DNA from: Corynebacterium sanguinis
Lineage (GTDB): Bacteria > Actinomycetota > Actinomycetes > Mycobacteriales > Mycobacteriaceae
NCBI RefSeq assembly: GCF_007641235.1
Contig: NZ_CP038157.1
Location: 1,178,001 to 1,242,000, forward strand
Direction: 5' to 3'
Length of the DNA stretch: 64,000 nt
The stretch's first letter is position 1; each line of letters starts with the position of its first letter. Shown here one piece after another: positions 27,208 to 33,952 of this stretch. A program made the position numbers and the translations under genes. The notes beneath the pieces are model-generated. The model was not told the DNA's origin, did no database searches, and worked only from the letters and a program-made list of their open reading frames with translations.

Positions 27208-28716
27208 ATGACTGAACGTATTGCTAACGCCGGGCTGCGCGACAAGGTGATGTCCGCTGAGGAGGCCGTGCAGTTCGTCAACCACGGCGACAAGGTAGGC
27301 ATGTCCGGGTTTACCGGTGCTGGCTACCCCAAGGCCCTGCCGGGCGCGATCGCGCAAAAGGCGAAGGAGGCCCACGATAAGGGCCAGGGCTACGCCATCG
27401 ATCTGTTCACCGGCGCGTCGACCGCACCGGAGTGCGACGGCGTCCTCGCCGAAGCGGACGCGCTGCGCTACCGCATGCCCTACCAGTCCGACCCGCAGTT
27501 GCGTAACAAGATCAACGAAGGCGCCATCAAGTTCCAGGACTTCCACCTCTCCCACTCGGGCATGATGGTGGAGCAGGGCTTCTTCGGCGACCTCGACGTC
27601 GCCATCGTCGAGGCCGTTCGCATCACCGAGGACGGCAACATCGTGCCTTCGTCGTCCGTGGGCAACTCCGTGGAGTTCCTCAACGCCGCGAAGAAGATCA
27701 TCATCGAGGTCAACTCCTGGCAGTCGGAGGAACTCGAGGGCATGCATGACATCTGGCTCGTGCCGCCGCTGCCGAACCGCATCCCGGTCCCGATTACCAA
27801 CGCCGGCGACCGCATCGGCACCTCCTACATCGAGGTTGACCAGTCCAAGATCGTCGCGATTGTGGAGACGGACGCCCCGGACCGCAACGCTCCGTTTAAG
27901 GCCCCCGATGAGGTCTCCGAGCAGATCGCTGGCCACTTCCTCGACTTCCTCGAGAACGAGGTCAAGGCCGGCCGCCTCGCCTACGACCGCTACGTCATGC
28001 AGTCGGGCGTCGGCAATGTGCCCAACGCCGTGATGGCGGGCCTGATGGAGTCCAAGTTCGAGAACATCCAGGCCTACACCGAGGTCATCCAGGACGGCAT
28101 GGTCGATCTCATCGACGCCGGCAAGATGACCGTCGCCTCCGCCACCTCGTTCTCCCTGTCGCCGGAGTACGCGGAGAAGATGAACAACGAGGCGTCGCGC
28201 TACCGCGATTCCATCATCCTGCGTCCGCAGTCGATCTCGAACCACCCCGAGGTGATCCGCCGCGTCGGCCTGATCGCCACCAACGGCCTGATCGAGGCCG
28301 ACATCTACGGCAACGCCAACTCGACCCACATCAACGGCTCCCGCCTGATGAACGCCCTGGGTGGCTCCGGCGACTTCACCCGTAACGCGTTCGTCTCCTC
28401 CTTCATCTCCCCCTCGGAGGCGAAGGGCGGCGCGATCTCCGCGATCGTCCCGTTCGTCTCGCACGTGGACCACACCGAGCACGACGCAATGGTCTTTGTC
28501 ACCGAGTACGGCGTGGCCGACCTGCGCGGCCTGGCCCCGCGCGATCGCGTGGCCAAGATGATCTCGATCGCGCACCCCTCCTACCGACCGCTGCTCGAGG
28601 AGTACGTTGAGCGCGCCGGGAATTCCAAGTTCCAGCAGACCCCGCACGATCTGCGCCACGCCTTCGACTTCCACATCCGCTCCCTCGAGACCGGAACCAT
28701 GAAGACCGAGGGCTAA
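27208..28716 (+). CDS. actA: acetyl-CoA hydrolase / succinyl-CoA:acetate CoA-transferase
   Basis: A 502-residue class I CoA-transferase of the Cat1/AarC type. It moves CoA from succinyl-CoA or acetyl-CoA and links acetate to the TCA cycle. The motif SGFTGAGYPKALP is near the N-terminus, the catalytic Glu lies in AYTEVIQDGM near residue 294, and GNANSTHINGSRLMNALGGSGDF contains the conserved glycine loop. It has its own ribosome binding site (GAGGGATTGAAC) and a terminator 20 bp after the stop. C. glutamicum uses this enzyme in acetate formation; its regulator RamA is also in this window. Confidence 0.88.
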   Translation: MTERIANAGLRDKVMSAEEAVQFVNHGDKVGMSGFTGAGYPKALPGAIAQKAKEAHDKGQGYAIDLFTGASTAPECDGVLAEADALRYRMPYQSDPQLRNKINEGAIKFQDFHLSHSGMMVEQGFFGDLDVAIVEAVRITEDGNIVPSSSVGNSVEFLNAAKKIIIEVNSWQSEELEGMHDIWLVPPLPNRIPVPITNAGDRIGTSYIEVDQSKIVAIVETDAPDRNAPFKAPDEVSEQIAGHFLDFLENEVKAGRLAYDRYVMQSGVGNVPNAVMAGLMESKFENIQAYTEVIQDGMVDLIDAGKMTVASATSFSLSPEYAEKMNNEASRYRDSIILRPQSISNHPEVIRRVGLIATNGLIEADIYGNANSTHINGSRLMNALGGSGDFTRNAFVSSFISPSEAKGGAISAIVPFVSHVDHTEHDAMVFVTEYGVADLRGLAPRDRVAKMISIAHPSYRPLLEEYVERAGNSKFQQTPHDLRHAFDFHIRSLETGTMKTEG

Positions 28717-28737
28717 AAGCTCGCCTTCGCTATTCGA

Positions 28738-28771
28738 CGCCCCGCTTACCTAAACCGGTAAAAGCGGGGCG
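28738..28771 (+). terminator. terminator after the CoA-transferase gene
   Basis: CGCCCCGCTTACC pairs with GGTAAAAGCGGGGCG around a short loop. A U-tract is not obvious, but the stem is long and GC-rich. Confidence 0.65.
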
Positions 28772-28831
28772 CGCGCATTGGGCCAGCCCGATTTCTATCC
28801 GCCTGTGCTGACCCGCTACCATGTGTGCGTC

Positions 28832-28904
28832 GGGCCTTTAGCTCAGTTGGTAGAGCTACGGACTTTTAATCCGCAGGTCCCGGGTTCGAGCCCCGGAGGG
28901 CCCA
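28832..28904 (+). tRNA. tRNA-Lys (anticodon UUU), island attachment target
   Basis: The 73-nt sequence folds into a cloverleaf: acceptor GGGCCTT/AGGGCCC, D-stem GCTC/GAGC, anticodon loop CTTTTAA and T-arm CCGGGTTCGAGCCCCGG. The CCA end is not encoded. The last 18 bases form part of the 19-bp attachment core, so insertion of the downstream island preserves the tRNA sequence. The terminator at 28914 is island-borne. Confidence 0.95.
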
Positions 28905-29052
28905 CGAAACACTAAAACCCCTGGTCACCACTGACCGGGGGTTTTGTCATGTTTGCACACGTCACAGGCCATATTACTATCTAGACCTAGCAACCCAAAA
29001 GGGGACACGACAGCCCACCGAATAGGGAATAATTAGGGAATCTAGAGGGAAT
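28887..29052 (+). mobile_element. attL: core repeat plus arm-type sites
   Basis: The left core is the 19-bp CGAGCCCCGGAGGGCCCAC at 28887-28905, overlapping the tRNA-Lys 3' end. Three AGGGAAT copies at 29024, 29035 and 29046 are spaced exactly 11 bp apart and lie just upstream of the integrase start. They look like arm-type binding sites and may also let the integrase repress its own promoter. Confidence 0.8.
28914..28945 (+). terminator. island-borne terminator for tRNA-Lys
   Basis: AAAACCCCTGGTCA pairs with TGACCGGGGGTTTT around CCAC, a symmetrical intrinsic terminator with A- and U-tracts. It lies just inside attL and would replace the chromosomal terminator now displaced beyond attR. Confidence 0.8.
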
Positions 29053-29060
29053 CGCACGAC

Positions 29061-30308
29061 ATGGCACAACGCACCCGCGCCACATTCGGCAAAATCGCCG
29101 CGAAGAACGGCAAGTACTACGCGGAGTACTCGCACGACGCGGCCAAACACACACCCGGTCATGGCTTTACCAAACGGCACCAAGCCCAGAAATGGCTCGA
29201 CCGCGAAGCCGACCTCATAGCCGAAGGTCGATGGGTACCGCCGAAGCAACGCCGCGACGAAGCAAAGCGCCTAGCCGAACTAGAAGCCGCCCAATCGCTC
29301 ACGGTCGCTGAACTCATAGATGACTGGCTTACCCGCGCCCCGCTGAAAGAAGCCACAAAACGCAGTCACCGCAAACGGCTTAACCTGCGCGTACTGGGCG
29401 AAGTTGACCCGCTAGGCCGCAACGTGCTTCAACTCAACGGCGTAACCCCGCTAGGCGACGTGCGCGTCATCGACGTGGACAAGCAACGAATCAGACAATG
29501 GGTGCGCGAGGTGGAATCAGCGTGGCCGCAGGACAGCCCCGGTTACAGCACCTCCTACCACGCTAAGAAACGCCTTAACACAGCGTTCAAATGGGCTATT
29601 GACGAGCTGGAACTAATCACCGAAAACCCAGTTTCCACCGTCTCGATGAAGCCGCCACGCAACACCACGAAGGATCAGACCGTGCTCTCCGACGCGGAAG
29701 CCCAGGCGCTCATAGCCGCATTCCCCGACTGGCTTCAGCACGCACCGCGAATCATGCTGTACGCGGGCTTACGACTGGGCGAACTGCTGGAACTGCGCGT
29801 GAAAGACCTCGACGGCACCACCGCGCCGGGCACCCCGCTCACAATCCATATAGCCCGCAACATGCAAGACACCAACACCCCCACCGGCGGCAAGGAAGTC
29901 CTGATCAACGACACCCCGAAAACAGCCGCCGCCGTACGCTCAATCACCCTCGATATCGTGACCAGCGACGCGATCCGCCAACACCTCGCAGACTTCCATA
30001 AGCGCGCCCCAGAAGCGCTCGTCGTGTCCCGTAAGGGCGGAACGCAGTTCACCCAGGGCAACTACCGCGATAACTACTTCAACCCCGCAAAACGCCACAT
30101 AGGCCGCCCTGACATCACCCCGCACAGCACGCGGCGCTACTACGGAACGAAGCTCGTCACATTCGCCCTCGCCGGGTCGTTTTCATTGGAGGATGCAAGG
30201 CGGCTCATGGGGCACGAAACAACTGAACAACTCATGGAATACATGCGCGCCCAGAGCGATTACAGAGACCGTGCAGCCGCCGCATTTAACCAGATCGCAG
30301 GACACTAA
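29061..30308 (+). CDS. int: tyrosine-type site-specific integrase
   Basis: A 415-residue phage-family integrase. An N-terminal arm-binding region (about residues 1-60, FGKIAAKNGKYYAEYSHDAAKHTPGHGFTKRHQAQKWL), a SAM-like core-binding domain (about 75-190) and a catalytic domain are visible. Catalytic residues appear present: Arg in MLYAGLRLGELLEL, His-x-x-Arg in HSTRRYYGT, His in LMGHETTEQ and the nucleophile Tyr in LMEYMR. It lies 156 bp inside attL and reads away from the tRNA, the usual arrangement for tRNA-targeting elements. The ribosome binding site GAGGGA overlaps the third AGGGAAT arm site. Confidence 0.92.
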   Translation: MAQRTRATFGKIAAKNGKYYAEYSHDAAKHTPGHGFTKRHQAQKWLDREADLIAEGRWVPPKQRRDEAKRLAELEAAQSLTVAELIDDWLTRAPLKEATKRSHRKRLNLRVLGEVDPLGRNVLQLNGVTPLGDVRVIDVDKQRIRQWVREVESAWPQDSPGYSTSYHAKKRLNTAFKWAIDELELITENPVSTVSMKPPRNTTKDQTVLSDAEAQALIAAFPDWLQHAPRIMLYAGLRLGELLELRVKDLDGTTAPGTPLTIHIARNMQDTNTPTGGKEVLINDTPKTAAAVRSITLDIVTSDAIRQHLADFHKRAPEALVVSRKGGTQFTQGNYRDNYFNPAKRHIGRPDITPHSTRRYYGTKLVTFALAGSFSLEDARRLMGHETTEQLMEYMRAQSDYRDRAAAAFNQIAGH

Positions 30309-30404
30309 CAACCAAAGCAGCCACTAAAGCGGACAGGAGGGCTTGAATCAACCCAAAAAACCGTATACACTTTCCCACGTGGACCAACTATGTCCACACA
30401 CAGC

Positions 30405-30446
30405 AAGGCCCGAACTGCTAAAACAAGCAGGTAACGGGCCTTTTTT
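30405..30446 (+). terminator. terminator after int / before xis module
   Basis: AAGGCCCG pairs with CGGGCCTT, followed by TTTTTT. An open frame of 64 codons spans it (30343-30537), but an intrinsic terminator in the middle argues that this frame is not a gene. The terminator separates integrase transcription from the downstream operon. Confidence 0.75.
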
Positions 30447-30533
30447 CATGCCCCAAATAAGACGGGCGCGGGCTAACCAAGACCCCGCAAACACAACAAG
30501 CCAACACACGGCAACTACGTCAACGAGGAACGC

Positions 30534-30725
30534 ATGACGCAGCAGACAATCACCCGGAAGTGGCTCACCCTCAAAGAAGCCGCCGTTTACACCGGGTACA
30601 GCGTGAAAACCCTCCGCCGCCGCATCCAAGACGGGACCTTAAAAGCGTCACGAACGGGCCGCGACTACCGCGTAAAAACCGACGACCTCGACGCGATGTT
30701 CCAAGAAGTCAAGGTCTACAACTAA
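30534..30725 (+). CDS. excisionase-like helix-turn-helix protein
   Basis: A 63-residue protein of the MerR-like excisionase family: WLTLKEAAVYTGYSVKTLRRRIQDGTLKASRTGRDYRVKTDDLDAMF, a winged helix-turn-helix with the wing at TGRDYRV. It has a GAGGAACGC ribosome binding site. Proteins of this kind act as directionality factors with tyrosine integrases or as regulators. It heads the tightly spaced block 30534-33743. Confidence 0.8.
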   Translation: MTQQTITRKWLTLKEAAVYTGYSVKTLRRRIQDGTLKASRTGRDYRVKTDDLDAMFQEVKVYN

Positions 30726-30734
30726 GGATCAAAA

Positions 30735-31328
30735 ATGACCACTACAACGAAAACACCCCCGGTGCCACCACAGCACACCGAGGGCCAGACACAAGCAACC
30801 ACCAAAGTCGAAGCGTCTACCAGCGACTATACCACACGCATGTACCAGCAAACCGCGACGGCGCTGCTCATGTCTGCGCTCACCGCGACACCCGCGCAGG
30901 TGATCGTCGAAGTCGCAGCGACTCTACAATCCCGCGACTGGCCGACACCCGCCCATCGCACCGTCTGGCAGGCAATCGCCGCACACGCCGACGACCTCAC
31001 CCGCGCCGGGCAGGGTGCTACCTTGCCGGTTATCGAGGACGTGGCCGGAGCACTCACCCAGGCCGGAGACATGAACAACGAATACGTCCGGGCCGTGCTA
31101 CTCGACGCGGTAGGGACGGTTCGCGGTGGGCGTTCAACCCCGCCACAAGCCACCGAACGGCTAGCAAACCTACTACGCCGCTACCGGCTGCTAAACGTGC
31201 TCAAAGCAACCGCAGAAGCCCTACAGCAGGCCGCAGACGCCGGAGACGACGCGATCCGCCGAGCCGTGCGTTACACCCGCTACCTACCCACCTACGCAGC
31301 CCGCGCCGGGGTGAGCGTCGATGACTAG
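30735..31328 (+). CDS. hypothetical protein resembling DnaB N-terminal domain
   Basis: A 197-residue protein with a disordered Thr/Pro-rich N-terminus and a helical core from about residue 40: ALLMSALTATPAQVIVEVAATLQSRDWPTPAHRTVWQAIAAHADDLTRAG, then LPVIEDVAGALTQAGDMNNEYVRAVLLDAV. That spacing resembles the N-terminal protein-interaction domain of DnaB-type helicases without the ATPase part. No Walker motif is present. If the resemblance is right, it may act as a helicase decoy, loader or partner in island replication; I hold this loosely. The ATG has AAGGATC upstream. Confidence 0.55.
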   Translation: MTTTTKTPPVPPQHTEGQTQATTKVEASTSDYTTRMYQQTATALLMSALTATPAQVIVEVAATLQSRDWPTPAHRTVWQAIAAHADDLTRAGQGATLPVIEDVAGALTQAGDMNNEYVRAVLLDAVGTVRGGRSTPPQATERLANLLRRYRLLNVLKATAEALQQAADAGDDAIRRAVRYTRYLPTYAARAGVSVDD

Positions 31329-31554
31329 CGCCCAGCAAAAAACCTCCAAGCCCTCGCCACAACGCGGGGGCTTTACTCATTCCACGTTCAAGTTTGAACA
31401 CCTAAGAGCACAGCAAGTAGCGGCAGCAATCAGCCGCCGGGCTAGCGCCAGGCGCGAACCACCGCAGCCATTGGACTGGCAGCAGACCAGGGCAGGTCTA
31501 GAACGCAGACGTGAAACCGAGAAGCGACTAGCGCCCATGTGGCCGGTTCAGTAA
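31321..31554 (+). CDS. small basic hypothetical protein
   Basis: A 77-residue Arg/Gln-rich protein, not recognised. Its ATG overlaps the previous gene's end by 8 nt (ATGACTAG), which indicates translational coupling. It ends 9 bp before the iteron array at 31564. Confidence 0.5.
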   Translation: MTSAQQKTSKPSPQRGGFTHSTFKFEHLRAQQVAAAISRRASARREPPQPLDWQQTRAGLERRRETEKRLAPMWPVQ

Positions 31555-31563
31555 GCCCCCCTA

Positions 31564-31613
31564 GACGAACCGGACGAACCGGACGAACCGGACGAACCGG
31601 ACGAACCGGACGA
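31564..31613 (+). repeat. GACGAACCG iteron array (5 full units)
   Basis: Five perfect head-to-tail copies of the 9-bp GACGAACCG (31564-31608) plus a partial sixth lie in the short gap before the DUF3631 gene. Three copies in the opposite orientation lie at that gene's 3' end. The size, number and position resemble plasmid or satellite replication-origin iterons. Confidence 0.8.
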
Positions 31614-31635
31614 CTACGCCCAAGAAAGGCAAATA

Positions 31636-32901
31636 ATGTACGAACTCGCAAACATTATCGACGTGCTCGACCCCACCAGCGGGGAAGCCGTGCTCAACGT
31701 GACCGAGCAATGGCTAGGCACCTACATTAAAACCGCTCACCGTGACGACCTCGCAACACTCACGCTATGGGCCGTGGCAACCCACCTCGCCAACGAGACA
31801 TGGACATCACCGCGCCTATTGCTTGACTCACCGGCACCAGGGAGCGGCAAGACAACCACGCTCGACCACCTCCAAAGGCTAACCTACAAAGCCGTACAAG
31901 CCGCTAGCCTATCCAGCCCCTCTCTACTCGCCCGCCTGCTCGAACGGGAACCCCGAACCGTGCTCGTAGATGAAGTAGACCGAACCCTCGACCCCAGGAA
32001 CGACGGCTCGAAAGAACTGCTAGCCGTCCTCAACAGCGGATACAGGCGCGGAGCGTCGCGGCCCGTCCTCGTTCAGCGAAAAGACGAAAACGGCGTAACC
32101 GAATGGCAACCCGTTGAAATGTCCACTTACGGGCCGGTAGCCCTGGCCGGTAACAGCCCGAACCTCCCGGACGACACCCGGAGCCGCTGTATCACCGTGC
32201 TACTACTGCCAGACCTCGACGGCACCGTCGCCGATAGCGACTGGCAACACATCGAGCAGGACGCGCTTACGCTACAGGGCCATATCACCGCATGGGCCGA
32301 CCTGGTACGCGGTCAGGTAGAAGCCGATCAGATTGACTACGCCACCGAAACCTACACCGACCCAGCAACCGGCGAACAACGCACCCTCGCAGGCCTACGG
32401 GGCAGAAACCGCGAAAGGTGGGCACCACTACTCAAAGTTGCCCGAGCCGCCGGGGGCGACTGGCCAGACCGAGCGAAACACCTAATCCTCAACGACCTAG
32501 ACCAACAGAGCGACGACCGGGAAGCAGGTCTAACCCGCGTACCCCGACACGTTCAGTTGCTACGCGACATCGCGGCAGGCTGGCCGACCGATACCAACGG
32601 CACCCCGCAATCGTTCACCCCAACCGCCGACCTACTGCGACACGTCACATGGGCCAATCCAGATTACTGGGGTACCGGAGCAGATCGCGGCGAACTGAAA
32701 GCCCAAGGCCTAGGAAGGTTACTCGCTCACAAGTTTTCGATCAGGTCACAGAGAGCAACAGGCGGCGACCGGGAGCGTGGATACTGCCTGGCGGACTTCT
32801 ACCAAGCGTTTTCCTCATTTGGTGTAGCCCAGCCCGGCGCGAACTCGTCCGGTTCGTCCGGTTCGTCCGGTTCGTCCGGTTACCACACCCCCACCCACTA
32901 A
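31636..32901 (+). CDS. DUF3631 domain P-loop protein, putative island replication protein
   Basis: A 421-residue protein. The Walker A motif DSPAPGSGKTTTLDHL is near residue 75 and a Walker B-like RTVLVDEVDRTLD near residue 115. ALAGNSPNLPDDTRSRCITVLL is a sensor-like stretch. The DUF3631 part (about 210-390) includes REAGLTRVPRHVQLLRDI and lacks obvious catalytic motifs. DUF3631 proteins are common in actinobacterial phages and islands, often as primase/helicase C-terminal parts. The C-terminus, SSGSSGSSGSSG, is encoded by the inverted iterons. Iterons on both sides support a role in replication initiation (inference). Confidence 0.75.
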   Translation: MYELANIIDVLDPTSGEAVLNVTEQWLGTYIKTAHRDDLATLTLWAVATHLANETWTSPRLLLDSPAPGSGKTTTLDHLQRLTYKAVQAASLSSPSLLARLLEREPRTVLVDEVDRTLDPRNDGSKELLAVLNSGYRRGASRPVLVQRKDENGVTEWQPVEMSTYGPVALAGNSPNLPDDTRSRCITVLLLPDLDGTVADSDWQHIEQDALTLQGHITAWADLVRGQVEADQIDYATETYTDPATGEQRTLAGLRGRNRERWAPLLKVARAAGGDWPDRAKHLILNDLDQQSDDREAGLTRVPRHVQLLRDIAAGWPTDTNGTPQSFTPTADLLRHVTWANPDYWGTGADRGELKAQGLGRLLAHKFSIRSQRATGGDRERGYCLADFYQAFSSFGVAQPGANSSGSSGSSGSSGYHTPTH

Positions 32902-32907
32902 CCGGAC
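32845..32907 (-). repeat. inverted iterons at 3' end of the DUF3631 gene
   Basis: Three perfect CGGTTCGTC units (reverse complement of GACGAACCG) run from 32850 to 32876 with partial units either side, inside the coding sequence. GTCCGGTTA (32874-32882) and TAACCGGAC (32899-32907) form a hairpin that includes the stop codon. The array faces the one at 31564, about 1.24 kb away. Confidence 0.75.
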
Positions 32908-32952
32908 GACCAAAAGGACGACACCAACAACTACGCAGAAATACACAAAGCA

Positions 32953-33183
32953 ATGAGCGCAAGAACAGTTAAGGCAAAGCTCTACAGCGACCAAGGCGCG
33001 CCCTTTATCAATCTGCCAATCCGGGTGACAACTAGCCGGACAGGGCAACACTTCGTGAGTGTTCGGATCGGCAACACCGGGCAGGTTGTCTCACTTCGCG
33101 CCGACCAGGCCCGCAAACTCGCCGACACCCTCCACGACCGCCTGGATCAAATCGACAACAACGACCCGAAAGGAATCGAATAA
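32953..33183 (+). CDS. small hypothetical protein
   Basis: A 76-residue protein: an N-terminal beta-rich part (INLPIRVTTSRTGQHFVSVRIGNTGQVVSLRADQ) and a C-terminal helix (ARKLADTLHDRLDQIDN). Not recognised. It ends 2 bp before the next start, so it is probably co-translated with the HTH protein. Confidence 0.5.
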   Translation: MSARTVKAKLYSDQGAPFINLPIRVTTSRTGQHFVSVRIGNTGQVVSLRADQARKLADTLHDRLDQIDNNDPKGIE

Positions 33184-33185
33184 CC

Positions 33186-33743
33186 ATGCCACAGAAACAA
33201 CTCACCGACGAACAACGACAGGCAATCCTCGACCACCGCGCCGACGGCTGGACGCTAAGAGAAATAGCCCGGGAAATCGGTTGCTCACCGGCGACCGTCT
33301 CCCGAACCCTCCGCAACGCTGGGGTCGACACTAACCCGTCGATCACGCTGGAAGCAGCGCAGGCACGCTGGGAGAACGCCCGGGCAGCGTCCTATGACAT
33401 GCTGGCTAATCTGCTCGACGACATCGACAGCCTAAGTGCCCGCATGTGGGAGCCGTACACAACCTACCTCAACGGCCCGGACGGCCCCGTCGCCGTCACC
33501 CTCGCCGAACCACCGTTGTCAGAGGTGGCGAGAATCGCAGACCAAATGCGCAAAACAGCGGTACAAATCCACCAACTTCAAGAGCAGATCGACCGGGGCA
33601 GCGACACCGATAAGGCGCGCGGAATCCTCCAAGACCTATTCGAGGGGTTCAAAATGGTTGCCGCGCTAGCAGAACCAGACAACAACCCAGGAACTTACGA
33701 CAGCGACTACGACGTGAACACAGACCCCGAACAGCAGCAGTAA
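33186..33743 (+). CDS. helix-turn-helix protein, possibly small-terminase-like
   Basis: A 185-residue protein. Residues 5-45 form a resolvase-type helix-turn-helix (LTDEQRQAILDHRADGWTLREIAREIGCSPATVSRTLRNAGV). The rest is a long helical, acidic region (about 55-165) that may form a coiled coil. The combination of an N-terminal HTH and a helical oligomerising part resembles phage small terminase subunits and satellite regulators, but no family is certain. It is the last gene of the 30.5-33.7 kb block. Confidence 0.55.
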   Translation: MPQKQLTDEQRQAILDHRADGWTLREIAREIGCSPATVSRTLRNAGVDTNPSITLEAAQARWENARAASYDMLANLLDDIDSLSARMWEPYTTYLNGPDGPVAVTLAEPPLSEVARIADQMRKTAVQIHQLQEQIDRGSDTDKARGILQDLFEGFKMVAALAEPDNNPGTYDSDYDVNTDPEQQQ

Positions 33744-33793
33744 AAGGGGCCGTAGCAGCACACCACGACCCCTACAGCGACCCCCTGGAACGA

Positions 33794-33842
33794 GAACGCG
33801 CCGCCATCCAGCGACATCGGCACACCAGCACCCGCAGGCGCG
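33794..33842 (-). pseudogene. fragment homologous to the tail of the 36807-37457 gene
   Basis: These 49 bp match 36837-36885 at about 84% (8 differences) in the same orientation. On the minus strand they encode PAGAGVPMSLDGGAFSF, against PAGAGGPVSLNGAAFTF in the intact protein. A TAG stop lies just upstream in frame, so it is a remnant. The two copies flank the MmeI-like gene. Otherwise the 209-bp gap before 33953 holds only that gene's promoter. Confidence 0.7.
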
Positions 33843-33940
33843 GAATCACGCACCGGCTAACCGTCCCCGCGATACATACCACCGACCACGCGGCAGCGCT
33901 TATCGGTCAGGTTTCTACCGCAGGACATATACAGCGACGT

Positions 33941-33946
33941 TAGGCT
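33941..33946 (+). promoter_or_regulatory. -10 box of the MmeI-like gene (leaderless)
   Basis: TAGGCT lies 6 nt before the GTG at 33953, with no ribosome binding site. The restriction-modification gene thus seems to have its own promoter, independent of the island operon. Confidence 0.4.
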
Positions 33947-33952
33947 AGTCCC

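Noticed and set aside
30343..30537. 64-codon gene between int and the excisionase-like gene
   Set aside because: An intrinsic terminator with a six-T run lies in its middle, and the peptide is low in complexity without a ribosome binding site of its own.
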